Below, piece after piece: positions 55,702 to 63,608 of a DNA stretch of 64,000 nucleotides. The notes below the pieces were generated by a model, which worked only from the letters and a program-made list of their open reading frames with translations, was not told the origin of the DNA and did not search any database. Origin of the DNA: Gammaproteobacteria bacterium (GTDB taxonomy: Bacteria; Pseudomonadota; Gammaproteobacteria; Xanthomonadales; SZUA-36); contig JAUIBE010000002.1 in NCBI GenBank assembly GCA_030428105.1, forward strand, positions 223,255-287,254, in the 5' to 3' direction. A program made the translations under genes and the position numbers. Within the stretch, counting starts at the first letter, position 1. Each line of letters begins with the position of its first letter.

Positions 55702-56529
55702 TCAAGTGTTTAGCTTCAGGATTGCGGTTTCATACCGGGATAAGACGTATTTGTTCGGCCTTTTCCCCTGTAGCCTTTTCACTTTCAAGTACTCCTCGTA
55801 GTGTTGCACGGCATCAGCAAGTTTGTTCTCGCGGAGAAATGCGTCTGCAAGCGAAAACGCGCGATATTCCTTGGACTCCAATCGTTCCCTTTCAAGTTGC
55901 TGCTCAAACTTGACGGTACTTCGTTTGTCACCAAAATCCAATACCAAGACCTCATCCATCCCTCGGTTGATTGATGCGTAAATCTCATATGCCCATTCCT
56001 TCGGTGCCGCATTTATAAACCAATTTGCCTGCCTAAAACTCATAGAATCGCTAGGACCCTTTACTTCAATAAACTTCCAGTCATGTTTGGAGCGCATCGC
56101 AAAAAGATCCGGTGGATAGGCTTGGAGAGGAAACTGATCTGGTTGAATGCCGTTCAGCACACCAGGTGGCGACTGTCGCAGCCTCTCTTGGTAAAGTCTT
56201 TCGAGCTCCTCCATTGCCGGAGTTTTTCCGAAAAATTGAGCATGCACAGGCTTCGGAAACTTGCCTCTCAGCTTCGACTCTAAGTCGTGCCCCCGGCCAA
56301 TTCTCGTAACCTCATATCCAATACTCTCGTAGTAGCTAACTGCTTCTTTCTCAAAGTGCGAGTCCAGCCCCTCCGGGATGTGTGGGAGCTCCTTCATTCC
56401 GTGCCGGTCAAGCATGTTTCTGGAAACAACGCGAACTATCGGATTAGCCAATCCTGATGTGACGCGGTCGTAGCAACGGAGTGCAAAACCTGGCGTCTCT
56501 TGACGATCCGAACAGAGTATAAATTTCAA
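55702..56529 (-). CDS. PD-(D/E)XK (VRR-NUC-like) nuclease with helical tail
   Basis: 275 residues. The nuclease core shows SHFEKEAVSYYESIGYEVTRI (Glu in helix 1), PPDLFAMRSKHDWKFIEVKGPSD (Asp141, Glu155, Lys157) and FRQANWF (Gln167), the order of VRR-NUC/PD-(D/E)XK enzymes. Residues 215-262 (FSLADAFLRENKLADAVQHYEEYLKVK) resemble one or two TPR-like helical hairpins. It is 46 bases downstream of the reverse transcriptase gene on the same strand and is probably its effector nuclease. It is unlikely to be the phage-repair type (FAN1), given its size. Confidence 0.75.
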   Translation of the reverse strand: MKFILCSDRQETPGFALRCYDRVTSGLANPIVRVVSRNMLDRHGMKELPHIPEGLDSHFEKEAVSYYESIGYEVTRIGRGHDLESKLRGKFPKPVHAQFFGKTPAMEELERLYQERLRQSPPGVLNGIQPDQFPLQAYPPDLFAMRSKHDWKFIEVKGPSDSMSFRQANWFINAAPKEWAYEIYASINRGMDEVLVLDFGDKRSTVKFEQQLERERLESKEYRAFSLADAFLRENKLADAVQHYEEYLKVKRLQGKRPNKYVLSRYETAILKLNT

Positions 56530-56575
56530 CTAACAGTCTCGACGGTAAACTAAGGCCAAATTGGCAACATCACCG

Positions 56576-58315
56576 TTAGGGCGAATCCGAGCTTTGGAGT
56601 TGGTCAATTGCATCAAACGTAAATTCTTCATCTTCATCAAATGCCGTAGTAAGCATTTTTGCATGCCTAGGCCCGTGGTGGAGCCCGTGAAGGCAAGCTA
56701 GTTCACGCATGAAACCATCCTTGCTTCGAAATAATTCTCTGTCTGCGCCTTTTCTTGCGAACCTAACTATTTCGTTGCTTGGGATAGGCTCTTCGGTTGA
56801 TAGCTTAAGGCCGTTTAGTTCAGCGACAGCCAGTGACTGCTGTGAACAAGCATCGTCTCCAATGGACTCAAGACTGCATTTCCGACCGCTTGCGCGTAAT
56901 GGTTGCGCCGCTGCTTGAGCGGCATTTGTTCCCAAGCTGACTACATCATCCAACCTACCGCTTGAAACAGCATCCATTACAGATGCGGTGAGAAGAAGCT
57001 CGGGCATCTCATTGGCTTGAAGAGCCAGTTCAGCCAGCCCTTCTTCAGGAAGGAGATAAATGAGCCGCCCACCAAAATATCGCATCTTGGGCACAATTCG
57101 CTTTCGCCCGTAGCCGGAAGCTGTATCAGATAACTGCAACAAGGCTGCAAAGCTGCGAGCATATCTTGATCGAAGCTCCTTCGCCCCGCTCAATAGCGTC
57201 TGAATCGTTACTTCACGGACTTGCGCTCTGAACCAACTTCGCTTTGCGTAATCGACAACATTTTCGAGAAAGCCTCGTTCGTAAGCAGCTTCACTGTAGT
57301 CCTTAACCGGAATACGGAACCCTTCACTTTGAAAAGCATCTTCAAGGCCCGGCTGCTGGTCTGGGTGCTTCAAGAGAAATCTCTTTAAGTCACCTATCAG
57401 CGTCATCCAAGACACAGATTCCTCACCTTGGCTAAAATCGTATCGGCCTTCTAGCCATTTTTTCGTTGATACTTGGATATGCTTCGGGGAGGCGTCGTCG
57501 TGCAACTCTAATCCCAAGTCCTCTAGGAGCCCGGATATTACTTGCTTCGATTCCAGAATAGATGCCTTGCTACCCACAAGGGTGATGTCATCAACGTACC
57601 TAAAATAGTTGCTGGCTAGGCTAGGGGAGATACCTACGTCTAATTCTCGGAGGGCCAAGTTTGCGAGAAGGTGGCTAAACATTGGACCAACTAATAGATT
57701 GTCACCAGTATTTTCCGCTTGTGAAGCCTGCATGGAAATCATCGCCAACCCGAGGTCCCGATAGCGATTTCTCATTCCTGCTCTGTCAGCAGCACGGTTC
57801 CAGGCACGCTCTACGATTTCCAAATCCAAAGAAGGATAAAAACTCTTGATATCAAGATAGTGAACTTCCCCATTTGGACAATCTACACAGGCTTCAGCGA
57901 TTGCTTGATGTCGGCTTTTTAACCCTGTCATGTAGTGCGCAAACATTCCGGAGCGATCAGTCCCCGAGCTCAGATGGTAGCTATACAAACATGTGGGATT
58001 CTCAAAGACTTGAGGGTGCTTTGCACATTCCTCTAAGAGAACAGCCTCAGCCAGGGATTCATTTGGCCCGGGGAGATAAATAGGACGATGATGGATAACG
58101 CGCCGATTGTCTTTGTCCTTGAAGTGATTAACCCTAAATAAAGTGGGAGATGTTCGATCAAGTGTCAATTGCGTCGCCACTTCTCGCGCCCATTCGTCGT
58201 TCTGTGCTGCACTGTTATCTAGGTAGTACCGTAGCCCGAGATAAGAAATAACTTCCCGGTTCCGATATTGGTTTACCGCTCTAACCGCAAGTTTTCCTGG
58301 CCGCGCCCCCCTCAT
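56576..58315 (-). CDS. Reverse transcriptase (defence-associated type?)
   Basis: 579 residues. RT palm motifs: VHYLDIKSFYPSLDL (catalytic Asp155), GPMFSHLLANLALRELD (210-226) and YFRYVDDITLVGS (YVDD at 240-243), followed by SWMTLIGDLKRFL. The region 345-579 is helical with no maturase or endonuclease domain, unlike group II intron RTs; no VTG/NAxxH retron motifs were seen. It fits the broad UG/Abi (DRT) defence RTs by architecture only. Its start overlaps the upstream methyltransferase-like gene by four bases, so the two are coupled. Confidence 0.88.
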   Translation of the reverse strand: MRGARPGKLAVRAVNQYRNREVISYLGLRYYLDNSAAQNDEWAREVATQLTLDRTSPTLFRVNHFKDKDNRRVIHHRPIYLPGPNESLAEAVLLEECAKHPQVFENPTCLYSYHLSSGTDRSGMFAHYMTGLKSRHQAIAEACVDCPNGEVHYLDIKSFYPSLDLEIVERAWNRAADRAGMRNRYRDLGLAMISMQASQAENTGDNLLVGPMFSHLLANLALRELDVGISPSLASNYFRYVDDITLVGSKASILESKQVISGLLEDLGLELHDDASPKHIQVSTKKWLEGRYDFSQGEESVSWMTLIGDLKRFLLKHPDQQPGLEDAFQSEGFRIPVKDYSEAAYERGFLENVVDYAKRSWFRAQVREVTIQTLLSGAKELRSRYARSFAALLQLSDTASGYGRKRIVPKMRYFGGRLIYLLPEEGLAELALQANEMPELLLTASVMDAVSSGRLDDVVSLGTNAAQAAAQPLRASGRKCSLESIGDDACSQQSLAVAELNGLKLSTEEPIPSNEIVRFARKGADRELFRSKDGFMRELACLHGLHHGPRHAKMLTTAFDEDEEFTFDAIDQLQSSDSP

Positions 58316-59277
58316 GAGTGCCTGACTAGGTTAATCGGCATTACAGCCAGATGGACTCTAGCTGTTCCTTCGGGATTAAGTGGCAAAGCGAATTTTGCGG
58401 AAGATGTCGCTACGGGTTTTGGTAGACCAGATTCCGAACTCTCAGATGCAAACTTCTTCCAAGGCTCAGTAATTAGCTTACGTAGGTTGGCAAACAAGCC
58501 CCCAGATTCATTGGTGACTTTGTTCATTTTGGGTTCAATCCAGGCGGCAAAATTCGATTCGCCTGATGCATGGAGGAACAGCTGTCCCAGCTGCGGTTTA
58601 GCCTGCTTCCAGTTATGTGTGCTGGTTAGAAAGTCGCTGAAATTAGCAACAAGCAGCAACATTCGGGTGTATGTCTGTGACGTTATGTTTATGCACTTAA
58701 CAAATTCGGCTGTACTTACTTCGCAAGTTGCGTCCCAAGAATCGAAATCTGCTTCGACAAATACCGCCTGTTGCTCGAAGTGCGGCTGCAACTCCGTGAG
58801 CAACTCCGAGGCATAGTTGCGCGCCTGATAAGATAGCTCGCGCCCAATTAGCTGAACGTCAAGTGGCTCACGAGGCAATACTCCTTTTGCCCTTAGCTCA
58901 ACAACGGCCCCCAGAACAGCTAATGTCGCGGCCCCCGCTCCACATGGCGCGTCCATTACAGCTAGCTTATCTCCCGCCAGCATCTTGAGTATCCCATTGG
59001 TAAGAGGGGTCATCTTCCTTTTGGGATCGAGTAACGCTAATTGAACCCTTGCGCTGGATCCATCGAACTGCTGGGCAAAGTGCTCGTCCGCTTTATCGGC
59101 ACTCTGTCCTCCGGTTGGCCCGCTTTTCCCTGATCGTGATTGCGCCAGGTTCTCCAGTCCGTGCCGGGTGATTAGCGAAGTGTAAGCCGTTGCAAGGGTT
59201 GGGGAGATGTACAGGATGCCGCTCTCGGGATCCCACAATGTTGAGGGAAGGTCGGCTGGGTCGAGCAATCTTTTCAA
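58312..59277 (-). CDS. SAM-methyltransferase-like protein upstream of the reverse transcriptase
   Basis: About 321 residues from a TTG at 59277, preceded by AAGGGGGG at seven bases; a TTG at 59298 is the next possibility. Motif I VMDAPCGAGAATLAVLG and an acidic strand end in LIGRELSYQARN with VEADFDSWDA further on suit a Rossmann methyltransferase; motif IV is not the DNA-type NPPY, so the substrate may not be DNA. The 3' end shares ATGA with the RT start. Sequence pattern only; it could be catalytically inactive. Confidence 0.7.
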   Translation of the reverse strand: MKRLLDPADLPSTLWDPESGILYISPTLATAYTSLITRHGLENLAQSRSGKSGPTGGQSADKADEHFAQQFDGSSARVQLALLDPKRKMTPLTNGILKMLAGDKLAVMDAPCGAGAATLAVLGAVVELRAKGVLPREPLDVQLIGRELSYQARNYASELLTELQPHFEQQAVFVEADFDSWDATCEVSTAEFVKCINITSQTYTRMLLLVANFSDFLTSTHNWKQAKPQLGQLFLHASGESNFAAWIEPKMNKVTNESGGLFANLRKLITEPWKKFASESSESGLPKPVATSSAKFALPLNPEGTARVHLAVMPINLVRHS

Positions 59278-59561
59278 GTTTCTACCCCCCTTAATCAAAT
59301 CGGAAAAACAAAGAGCCGAAAAAGATAATCTACATTCTCGGAATGATTATTCCCAATAACTTCGGAGTACCAGAACAAGGTCAGAACGCTTTACGGGTCT
59401 TAAAATTACTTCTTATCCAACTTGGTGCGCCCCGTGATTCATCTCCCCAAATCCTAGTGCCGATTCACACTCGAAGAGTGGGGGCATAATTGGGGGCATC
59501 GTGTCACAGACTATTCTTATATATCTTTTATTTTCAACCTATTATCGAGATTTTTTGGTGG
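59278..59561. other. Leader and right end of the island, non-coding
   Basis: About 280 bases between the methyltransferase-like gene and attR. It holds the promoter region of the RT operon, a 6-base inverted repeat (ATAATC 59325, GATTAT 59345), a hairpin CACTC-GAA-GAGTG (59468-59480) and the two right-end GGGGGCAT units. A non-coding RNA, as in several defence RT loci, could be encoded here but none is proven. Confidence 0.45.
59480..59499. repeat. GGGGGCAT repeats near attR (possible arm-type sites)
   Basis: GGGGGCAT at 59480-59487 and 59492-59499, 63-82 bases from attR, echoing the GGGGGCA units beside attL. Confidence 0.5.
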
Positions 59562-59578
59562 CACCCATCACCACCAAA
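59562..59578 (+). repeat. Right attachment site (attR), 17-base direct repeat
   Basis: CACCCATCACCACCAAA, identical to 44542-44558. It is followed by host DNA with the original tRNA terminator. Confidence 0.9.
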
Positions 59579-59582
59579 CAAG

Positions 59583-59606
59583 AAGGCCCTCTTTTGAGGG
59601 CCTTTT
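59583..59606 (+). terminator. Rho-independent terminator, probably the former tRNA-Met terminator
   Basis: AAGGCCCTC and GAGGGCCTT form a 9-base-pair stem with a TTTT loop and a following T-run. Just five bases after attR, it matches the position expected for the host tRNA terminator before the island entered. Confidence 0.8.
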
Positions 59607-59720
59607 GTTTGTGGAGAGGGGCGACTGACACCGTGCAAACACGTGGTTGCCTCTTTTAACAGCATCCATCGAATCCGTTAAAGGTTTGAACCCTCGAACC
59701 AACGCCCTCACGCGGATTCG

Positions 59721-59744
59721 GGTTCAAGTCCACCCTTCAGTTCC
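59721..59744 (+). pseudogene. Degenerate copy of a tRNA 3' end
   Basis: GGTTCAAGTCCACCC is identical to bases 44532-44546 of the tRNA-Met T-arm and the next ten bases (TTCAGTTCCA) partly match its acceptor end. The 5' half of the T-stem does not pair, so it is a remnant. It lies 143 bases outside attR. Confidence 0.5.
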
Positions 59745-59828
59745 AGACAACAAGCAATCTGCGATGTGCCGTCTATACTTGAAAAGGACACTCCGATTGG
59801 AGGACAGGTTCTTTGAAAAGGGGGGGCA

Positions 59829-60824
59829 TTGCACCCGACTGAGCTACCAAAACTCGCCAGCTTGCTGGTGCTTCTCGCCTGTTTGCAACCAGAGGCAAAA
59901 GCAGACCCGTATATCTACTCCAAAGATTTTGATGGCTATGTATCTGTAATAGATGTCGCAAGCGAAACAGAAGTCACCACAATCGAAACAGGAAGCGGCG
60001 GCGGGTTTGTCACGATTGAACCTGATGCTCATCTCGCATTCGTATCAAACCAGGGTGGCAGCTCCATATCCGTCATCGACCTGGCTGCCAATGCGGTCTC
60101 GAACACTATTCCCGTAGGCGAAACTCCGTGGAAGTTTGAGCTGTCCCCTGACGGCTCTTTTGCTTACCTCACCCTCGACAGCGCATCAGTGAATGTAATA
60201 GACCTTGAATCGCAAACGGTCTCCGGTGTCATCGACGTAGGCTCGCAACCTTTTGGTGTTGGGTTCTTGCCAGGGGCAGACCTAGCCTATGTTTGCAACG
60301 CTGGCGATGACTCAATCTCTGTTATCGACACCGATACCCACTCAGTATTGCACTCGTTTCCCGTCACTGGCGGGCCCGCAGAAGTGGTTTTCTCGCCTTC
60401 AGGCGAGCGCGCCTACTTGGCGAATGTGTATAGCACCGTAGTCACTGTGCTAGATGTTGGTAGCGAAAGCGTGATCACAACCGTCGAAGTTGGACCAGAC
60501 CCTACAGATTTGGCGATCAGCAAGGACGGAGACCTCCTCTATGTTGCAGTCTTTGGCGGGGACTTCCCAGATTTCGAAGGAGGCGGTTTGGCGATTGTCG
60601 ACACCACAACCTATGAACTTGAAGACTTTATCGACCAACCAGGTACTTACCAGGTCGTTTTGGACGATGCTGGCGCCAGGATCTACACATCGGTGGCCAA
60701 TTTCGGGGTCACGGTCATAGACAATGCTACCGCGACAATAATCGGCGAAATCCCGACGAACATTCCACAAGGTTTGGCCTTGATTGACATACCGCTAGTG
60801 AAAGCCGGATTTGAAAGCAAGTAG
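59829..60824 (+). CDS. Secreted YVTN-type beta-propeller protein
   Basis: 331 residues. A signal peptide (LASLLVLLACLQPEAKA) is followed by six to seven repeats of the type SVIDVASETEVTTIETG, SVIDLAANAVSNTIPVG, NVIDLESQTVSGVIDVG, SVIDTDTHSVLHSFPV and TVLDVGSESVITTVEVG, each with a following P..L.F.SPDG.-AYV strand. The start is a TTG at 59829 with a purine-rich run before it; a TTG at 59862 is also possible. Surface or periplasmic binding is likely; the ligand is unknown. Base composition resembles the island more than the core. Confidence 0.8.
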   Translation: MHPTELPKLASLLVLLACLQPEAKADPYIYSKDFDGYVSVIDVASETEVTTIETGSGGGFVTIEPDAHLAFVSNQGGSSISVIDLAANAVSNTIPVGETPWKFELSPDGSFAYLTLDSASVNVIDLESQTVSGVIDVGSQPFGVGFLPGADLAYVCNAGDDSISVIDTDTHSVLHSFPVTGGPAEVVFSPSGERAYLANVYSTVVTVLDVGSESVITTVEVGPDPTDLAISKDGDLLYVAVFGGDFPDFEGGGLAIVDTTTYELEDFIDQPGTYQVVLDDAGARIYTSVANFGVTVIDNATATIIGEIPTNIPQGLALIDIPLVKAGFESK

Positions 60825-60899
60825 TTGAGCTTCTGCAGTTCGGCCCACAGCGCCCGCTACGATTCCTGCTTAGGGTCATCCCGCGCGCCACCCCTCGCA

Positions 60900-60905
60900 T
60901 ATAAT
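60900..60905 (+). promoter_or_regulatory. Consensus -10 box upstream of the TRIC/UPF0126 gene
   Basis: TATAAT, a perfect -10, 41 bases before the nearest TTG and 65 before the ATG of the channel gene. No clear -35 is present 17 bases upstream. Confidence 0.4.
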
Positions 60906-60970
60906 CTCCCCACCTCTTTCAGCCAACTTCAGCAAAGCGCAAAACCTTGGATTTCTCCTTTGTAAAAGTA

Positions 60971-61585
60971 ATGCCAGTACTCGATGTGTTGGCCGTGATG
61001 GTGTTCGCGGCCTCTGGCGCACTCGTGGCTTCGCGGCGCGGGCTGGATATTGTCGGTTATCTTTGGCTTGCCACGCTGACTGGCGTGGGCGGCGGAACGC
61101 TGCGCGATGTGATCCTGGATGTGCCGGTGTTCTGGGTGATCAACCCGGCGCCGGTGGGGGCCAGCCTGATCACGGCGGTCATCGTGTACTTCACGGCATC
61201 GAAGGTGGAATCGCGCTATCGCCTGTTGCTGTGGTTTGATGCGCTCGGCCTGGCCCTGTTCACACTGGCCGGCACCGCCAAGGGGCTGGACCATGGCGAA
61301 AGCATGCTGGTGGCCGTGGTGATGGGGGTTGTCACCGGCACGGTGGGCGGAATCTTGCGCGATATCGTTGGCGGCGAGCGCTCGGTGATACTGAAGCCGG
61401 AAATCTATGTGACCGCTTGCGCGGCCGGGGCGACTTGCTACGTGGTCCTGATTGCGATGTCCGTGTCACCCACGCTGGCAGGCACGGCGAGTTTCCTGGT
61501 GACGTTCATCATTCGCGGGCTGGCGATTGCCTTCGACCTGCGCATGCCGGTGAAACACCGCAACCCGGTTAATCCCAAAGATTGA
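60971..61585 (+). CDS. TRIC-family (UPF0126) cation channel protein
   Basis: 204 residues from ATG 60971; a TTG at 60947 would add eight residues. Two repeats of three helices with glycine-rich motifs GALVASRRGLDIVGY and TGVGGGTLRDVIL in the first, VVTGTVGGILRDIVGGERSVIL in the second, as in UPF0126/YicG proteins, which form trimeric potassium-permeable channels. Length is normal (about 205). Confidence 0.9.
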   Translation: MPVLDVLAVMVFAASGALVASRRGLDIVGYLWLATLTGVGGGTLRDVILDVPVFWVINPAPVGASLITAVIVYFTASKVESRYRLLLWFDALGLALFTLAGTAKGLDHGESMLVAVVMGVVTGTVGGILRDIVGGERSVILKPEIYVTACAAGATCYVVLIAMSVSPTLAGTASFLVTFIIRGLAIAFDLRMPVKHRNPVNPKD

Positions 61586-61615
61586 GCCGCCACGCGCCGC
61601 ACCGAACGGCCAGCG

Positions 61616-62038
61616 CTATCGTTCCAGCACCGCCAGGGTAATTCGCGAAACGCACACCATGCGGCCCTGCTCATCACGAATGTCGATATTCCAGACCTGC
61701 GTCGTGCGCCCCACGTGAATCGGGGTTGCAGTGCCGGTTACCAGGCCTTCGCGGACTGAACGCAGGTGATTGGCGTTGATTTCCAGGCCCACCGGGTAGT
61801 GGGTGGTGAAGTCCAAGCACAAGGTGGCCGCCACGCTGCCCAGGGATTCCGCCAGCGCTACCGAGGCGCCGCCGTGCAGTATGCCGTACGGCTGGTGGGT
61901 ACGGGCATCCACCGGCATGGTTCCAACCAGGGAGTTGTCGGTGACCTCGGTAATCCGAATGCCCAGGTGTGCGGCCAGGGTGCCTTCAGAGACTGCGTTC
62001 AATTCATCCAGGGATAGTTGGCGTTGCCAGAGGCTCAT
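61616..62038 (-). CDS. YdiI/MenI-like hotdog thioesterase
   Basis: 140 residues. The pattern LNAVSEGTLAAHLGIRITEV, MPVDARTHQPYGILHGGASVALAESLGSVAA (catalytic Glu in the helix after HGG), GLEINANHLRSVREGLVTG and VWNIDIRDEQGRMV is that of E. coli YdiI (MenI), a 1,4-dihydroxy-2-naphthoyl-CoA hydrolase, but related enzymes act on other acyl-CoAs. Confidence 0.88.
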   Translation of the reverse strand: MSLWQRQLSLDELNAVSEGTLAAHLGIRITEVTDNSLVGTMPVDARTHQPYGILHGGASVALAESLGSVAATLCLDFTTHYPVGLEINANHLRSVREGLVTGTATPIHVGRTTQVWNIDIRDEQGRMVCVSRITLAVLER

Positions 62039-62191
62039 ATTGCGGCTCTTCGATCAGCAAAATTGTGATGCTACGCCGTTCGCGCGGTATTGCAATTGGT
62101 GTGAAATAGCCTGGCACTGAACCGGAAGGGAACGGCGCCATCTAATGCTTGTGTCTGGAATTTTGTGCACAAGCAACAAGCGACTCAGGCA

Positions 62192-62611
62192 ATGACTGCT
62201 GAAAACCCTCCCGCCGAAGTCCTGCTGGTCTACGACCGTGAATGCCCGGTGTGCAACGCCTACTGCCAGGTGGTGCGGATTCGTGAGAGCGTGGGCCAGT
62301 TGCGGATTGTCGACGCGCGGGCCGACAGCGCGGTGATGGATGAAATCACCACCGCAGGCCTGGATATCGACCAGGGCATGGTGCTGAAGATGGGGGAAAG
62401 GCTGTATTACGGCTCCGACGCCATCCACGCACTGGCCCTGGTCGGCACCCGTTTCGGGGTATTCAACCGCCTGAACTACTGGGCTTTCCGCTCGCAGCGC
62501 GTTTCGCGGGTGCTTTACCCGGTGCTCAGGGCCTTTCGAAACCTGCTGCTGAAGCTGATGGGTAAGACAAAGATCAACAATCTTCATAAGGAAGGCAACG
62601 AGCGGTTTTGA
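62192..62611 (+). CDS. DCC-family (DUF393) thiol-disulfide oxidoreductase-like protein
   Basis: 139 residues from ATG 62192; a GTG at 62165 would add nine. The N-terminal LLVYDRECPVCNAYCQVV gives the Dx(3)CxxC motif for which DCC proteins are named. A hydrophobic C-terminal region (YWAFRSQRVSRVLYPVLRAF) follows. Role unknown; a thioredoxin-like fold is likely. Confidence 0.85.
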   Translation: MTAENPPAEVLLVYDRECPVCNAYCQVVRIRESVGQLRIVDARADSAVMDEITTAGLDIDQGMVLKMGERLYYGSDAIHALALVGTRFGVFNRLNYWAFRSQRVSRVLYPVLRAFRNLLLKLMGKTKINNLHKEGNERF

Positions 62612-62732
62612 AAAGCGCCAAAAACCCTGCGAAACAACCCCAAGGTGGGCTATCATCTGCGCCAGCGCATGGAAGCAGTTTCGAAAACCTACAGCCGCCG
62701 AATCCGGCGATGTTCAAAATCCAGTAGAGTCC

Positions 62733-63593
62733 ATGCCCCCCGAAAAGCGAAAATCGATTAAAGAAAACTCCCTGCTTACCCGCTCAATCGAGCAACTGGT
62801 ACGAAACCTGGTGAAGATCATGGTGGGCCGAATTACGCTCACCCGCTTCCAGCAGCTCATTGAAGAGAACTTCATCGAGGCTGCGGAAAACCAGTTGCGC
62901 AAGCAGCGGCCGGGACGCGATGTTGCGTTGACCAGCCTGGCGCTGGTGACGGGGCTGGACACGCGGCAGCTATCAAAAATCCGCAACAGCGAGACTTACC
63001 GCAAGCCGAAGCACCAGGAGCAGGAGTTTGTGAGCAGTCTCACTGCGGAGAGCTGCATTGTTGAGCTGTGGACTTCCAACTCGATGTTCACCGACCCCGA
63101 AACCGGCAAACCCATGAGGCTGAGCATCTGGGGCCCGGACGCCAGTTTTGAGACCGCAGTGCGCGAGGCCATCCGCGCCCGGGGCATCACGGTCACTTCC
63201 GCCCTGGAGCGCATGCGCCAAAGCAACCTGGTCACCGTGCACGGCGACGACACCGTGGAGCTAAACCTCAAGAGCCTGGCCCCCAAGGCCACCCGCGAGC
63301 ACCTGGGTAACACCAAGCTCGGGCTCGATGCTGTGGGGCACTTGCTGGGCACCATTCACCACAACCTTGAATCGGATGACTCTGGTGCAGCCAAGCGCTT
63401 TCAGCGCGGCTACTGGACCCACCGTCTGGACCCGGCTCGCCGCGAAAAACTGGAAGGGCGAATGCGCGCGCTGATGGAAAAGGCCGAATCAGACGGCATC
63501 GAGGTGCTGCGTGAGTACGAGGAATCGTCGGCAGACGAAACCCAGATTGATGCCGGTTTTGGCTTCTACTATTTCGAAACCGAACGCGCCTGA
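62733..63593 (+). CDS. DUF6502-like protein
   Basis: 286 residues. The N-terminal helical part ENSLLTRSIEQLVRNLVKIMVGRITLTRFQQLIEENFIEAAE and a winged-helix-like segment (TSLALVTGLDTRQLSKIRN) suggest a DNA-binding regulator of the DUF6502 type; the rest is unassigned. It lies alone, 121 bases after the DCC gene. Confidence 0.65.
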   Translation: MPPEKRKSIKENSLLTRSIEQLVRNLVKIMVGRITLTRFQQLIEENFIEAAENQLRKQRPGRDVALTSLALVTGLDTRQLSKIRNSETYRKPKHQEQEFVSSLTAESCIVELWTSNSMFTDPETGKPMRLSIWGPDASFETAVREAIRARGITVTSALERMRQSNLVTVHGDDTVELNLKSLAPKATREHLGNTKLGLDAVGHLLGTIHHNLESDDSGAAKRFQRGYWTHRLDPARREKLEGRMRALMEKAESDGIEVLREYEESSADETQIDAGFGFYYFETERA

Positions 63594-63608
63594 CCTACCG
63601 CTTAGCCC

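Larger units (their letters stand above)
44542..59578. mobile_element. Genomic island integrated in tRNA-Met, with two defence-like operons
   Basis: Fifteen kilobases between two copies of a 17-base direct repeat, the left copy forming the tRNA 3' end. The segment has a P4-type integrase next to the left repeat, an AlpA-like gene, visibly lower G+C than both flanks, and no phage structural or conjugation genes. Cargo comprises a methyltransferase-helicase-GIY-YIG operon and a methyltransferase-like/reverse transcriptase/nuclease operon. The lack of any transfer machinery suggests a mobilisable or satellite-like element, or a decayed one. Confidence 0.9.

Noticed and set aside
56576..58315. 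Group II intron or retron reverse transcriptase
   Set aside because: No maturase or endonuclease domain, no intron RNA ends, and no retron-type VTG or NAxxH motif recognised; the operon partners point to a defence RT.
59647..59949. 100-codon frame covering the tRNA remnant and the start of the propeller gene
   Set aside because: Overlaps the signal peptide of a well-supported gene in another phase and shows no family features.
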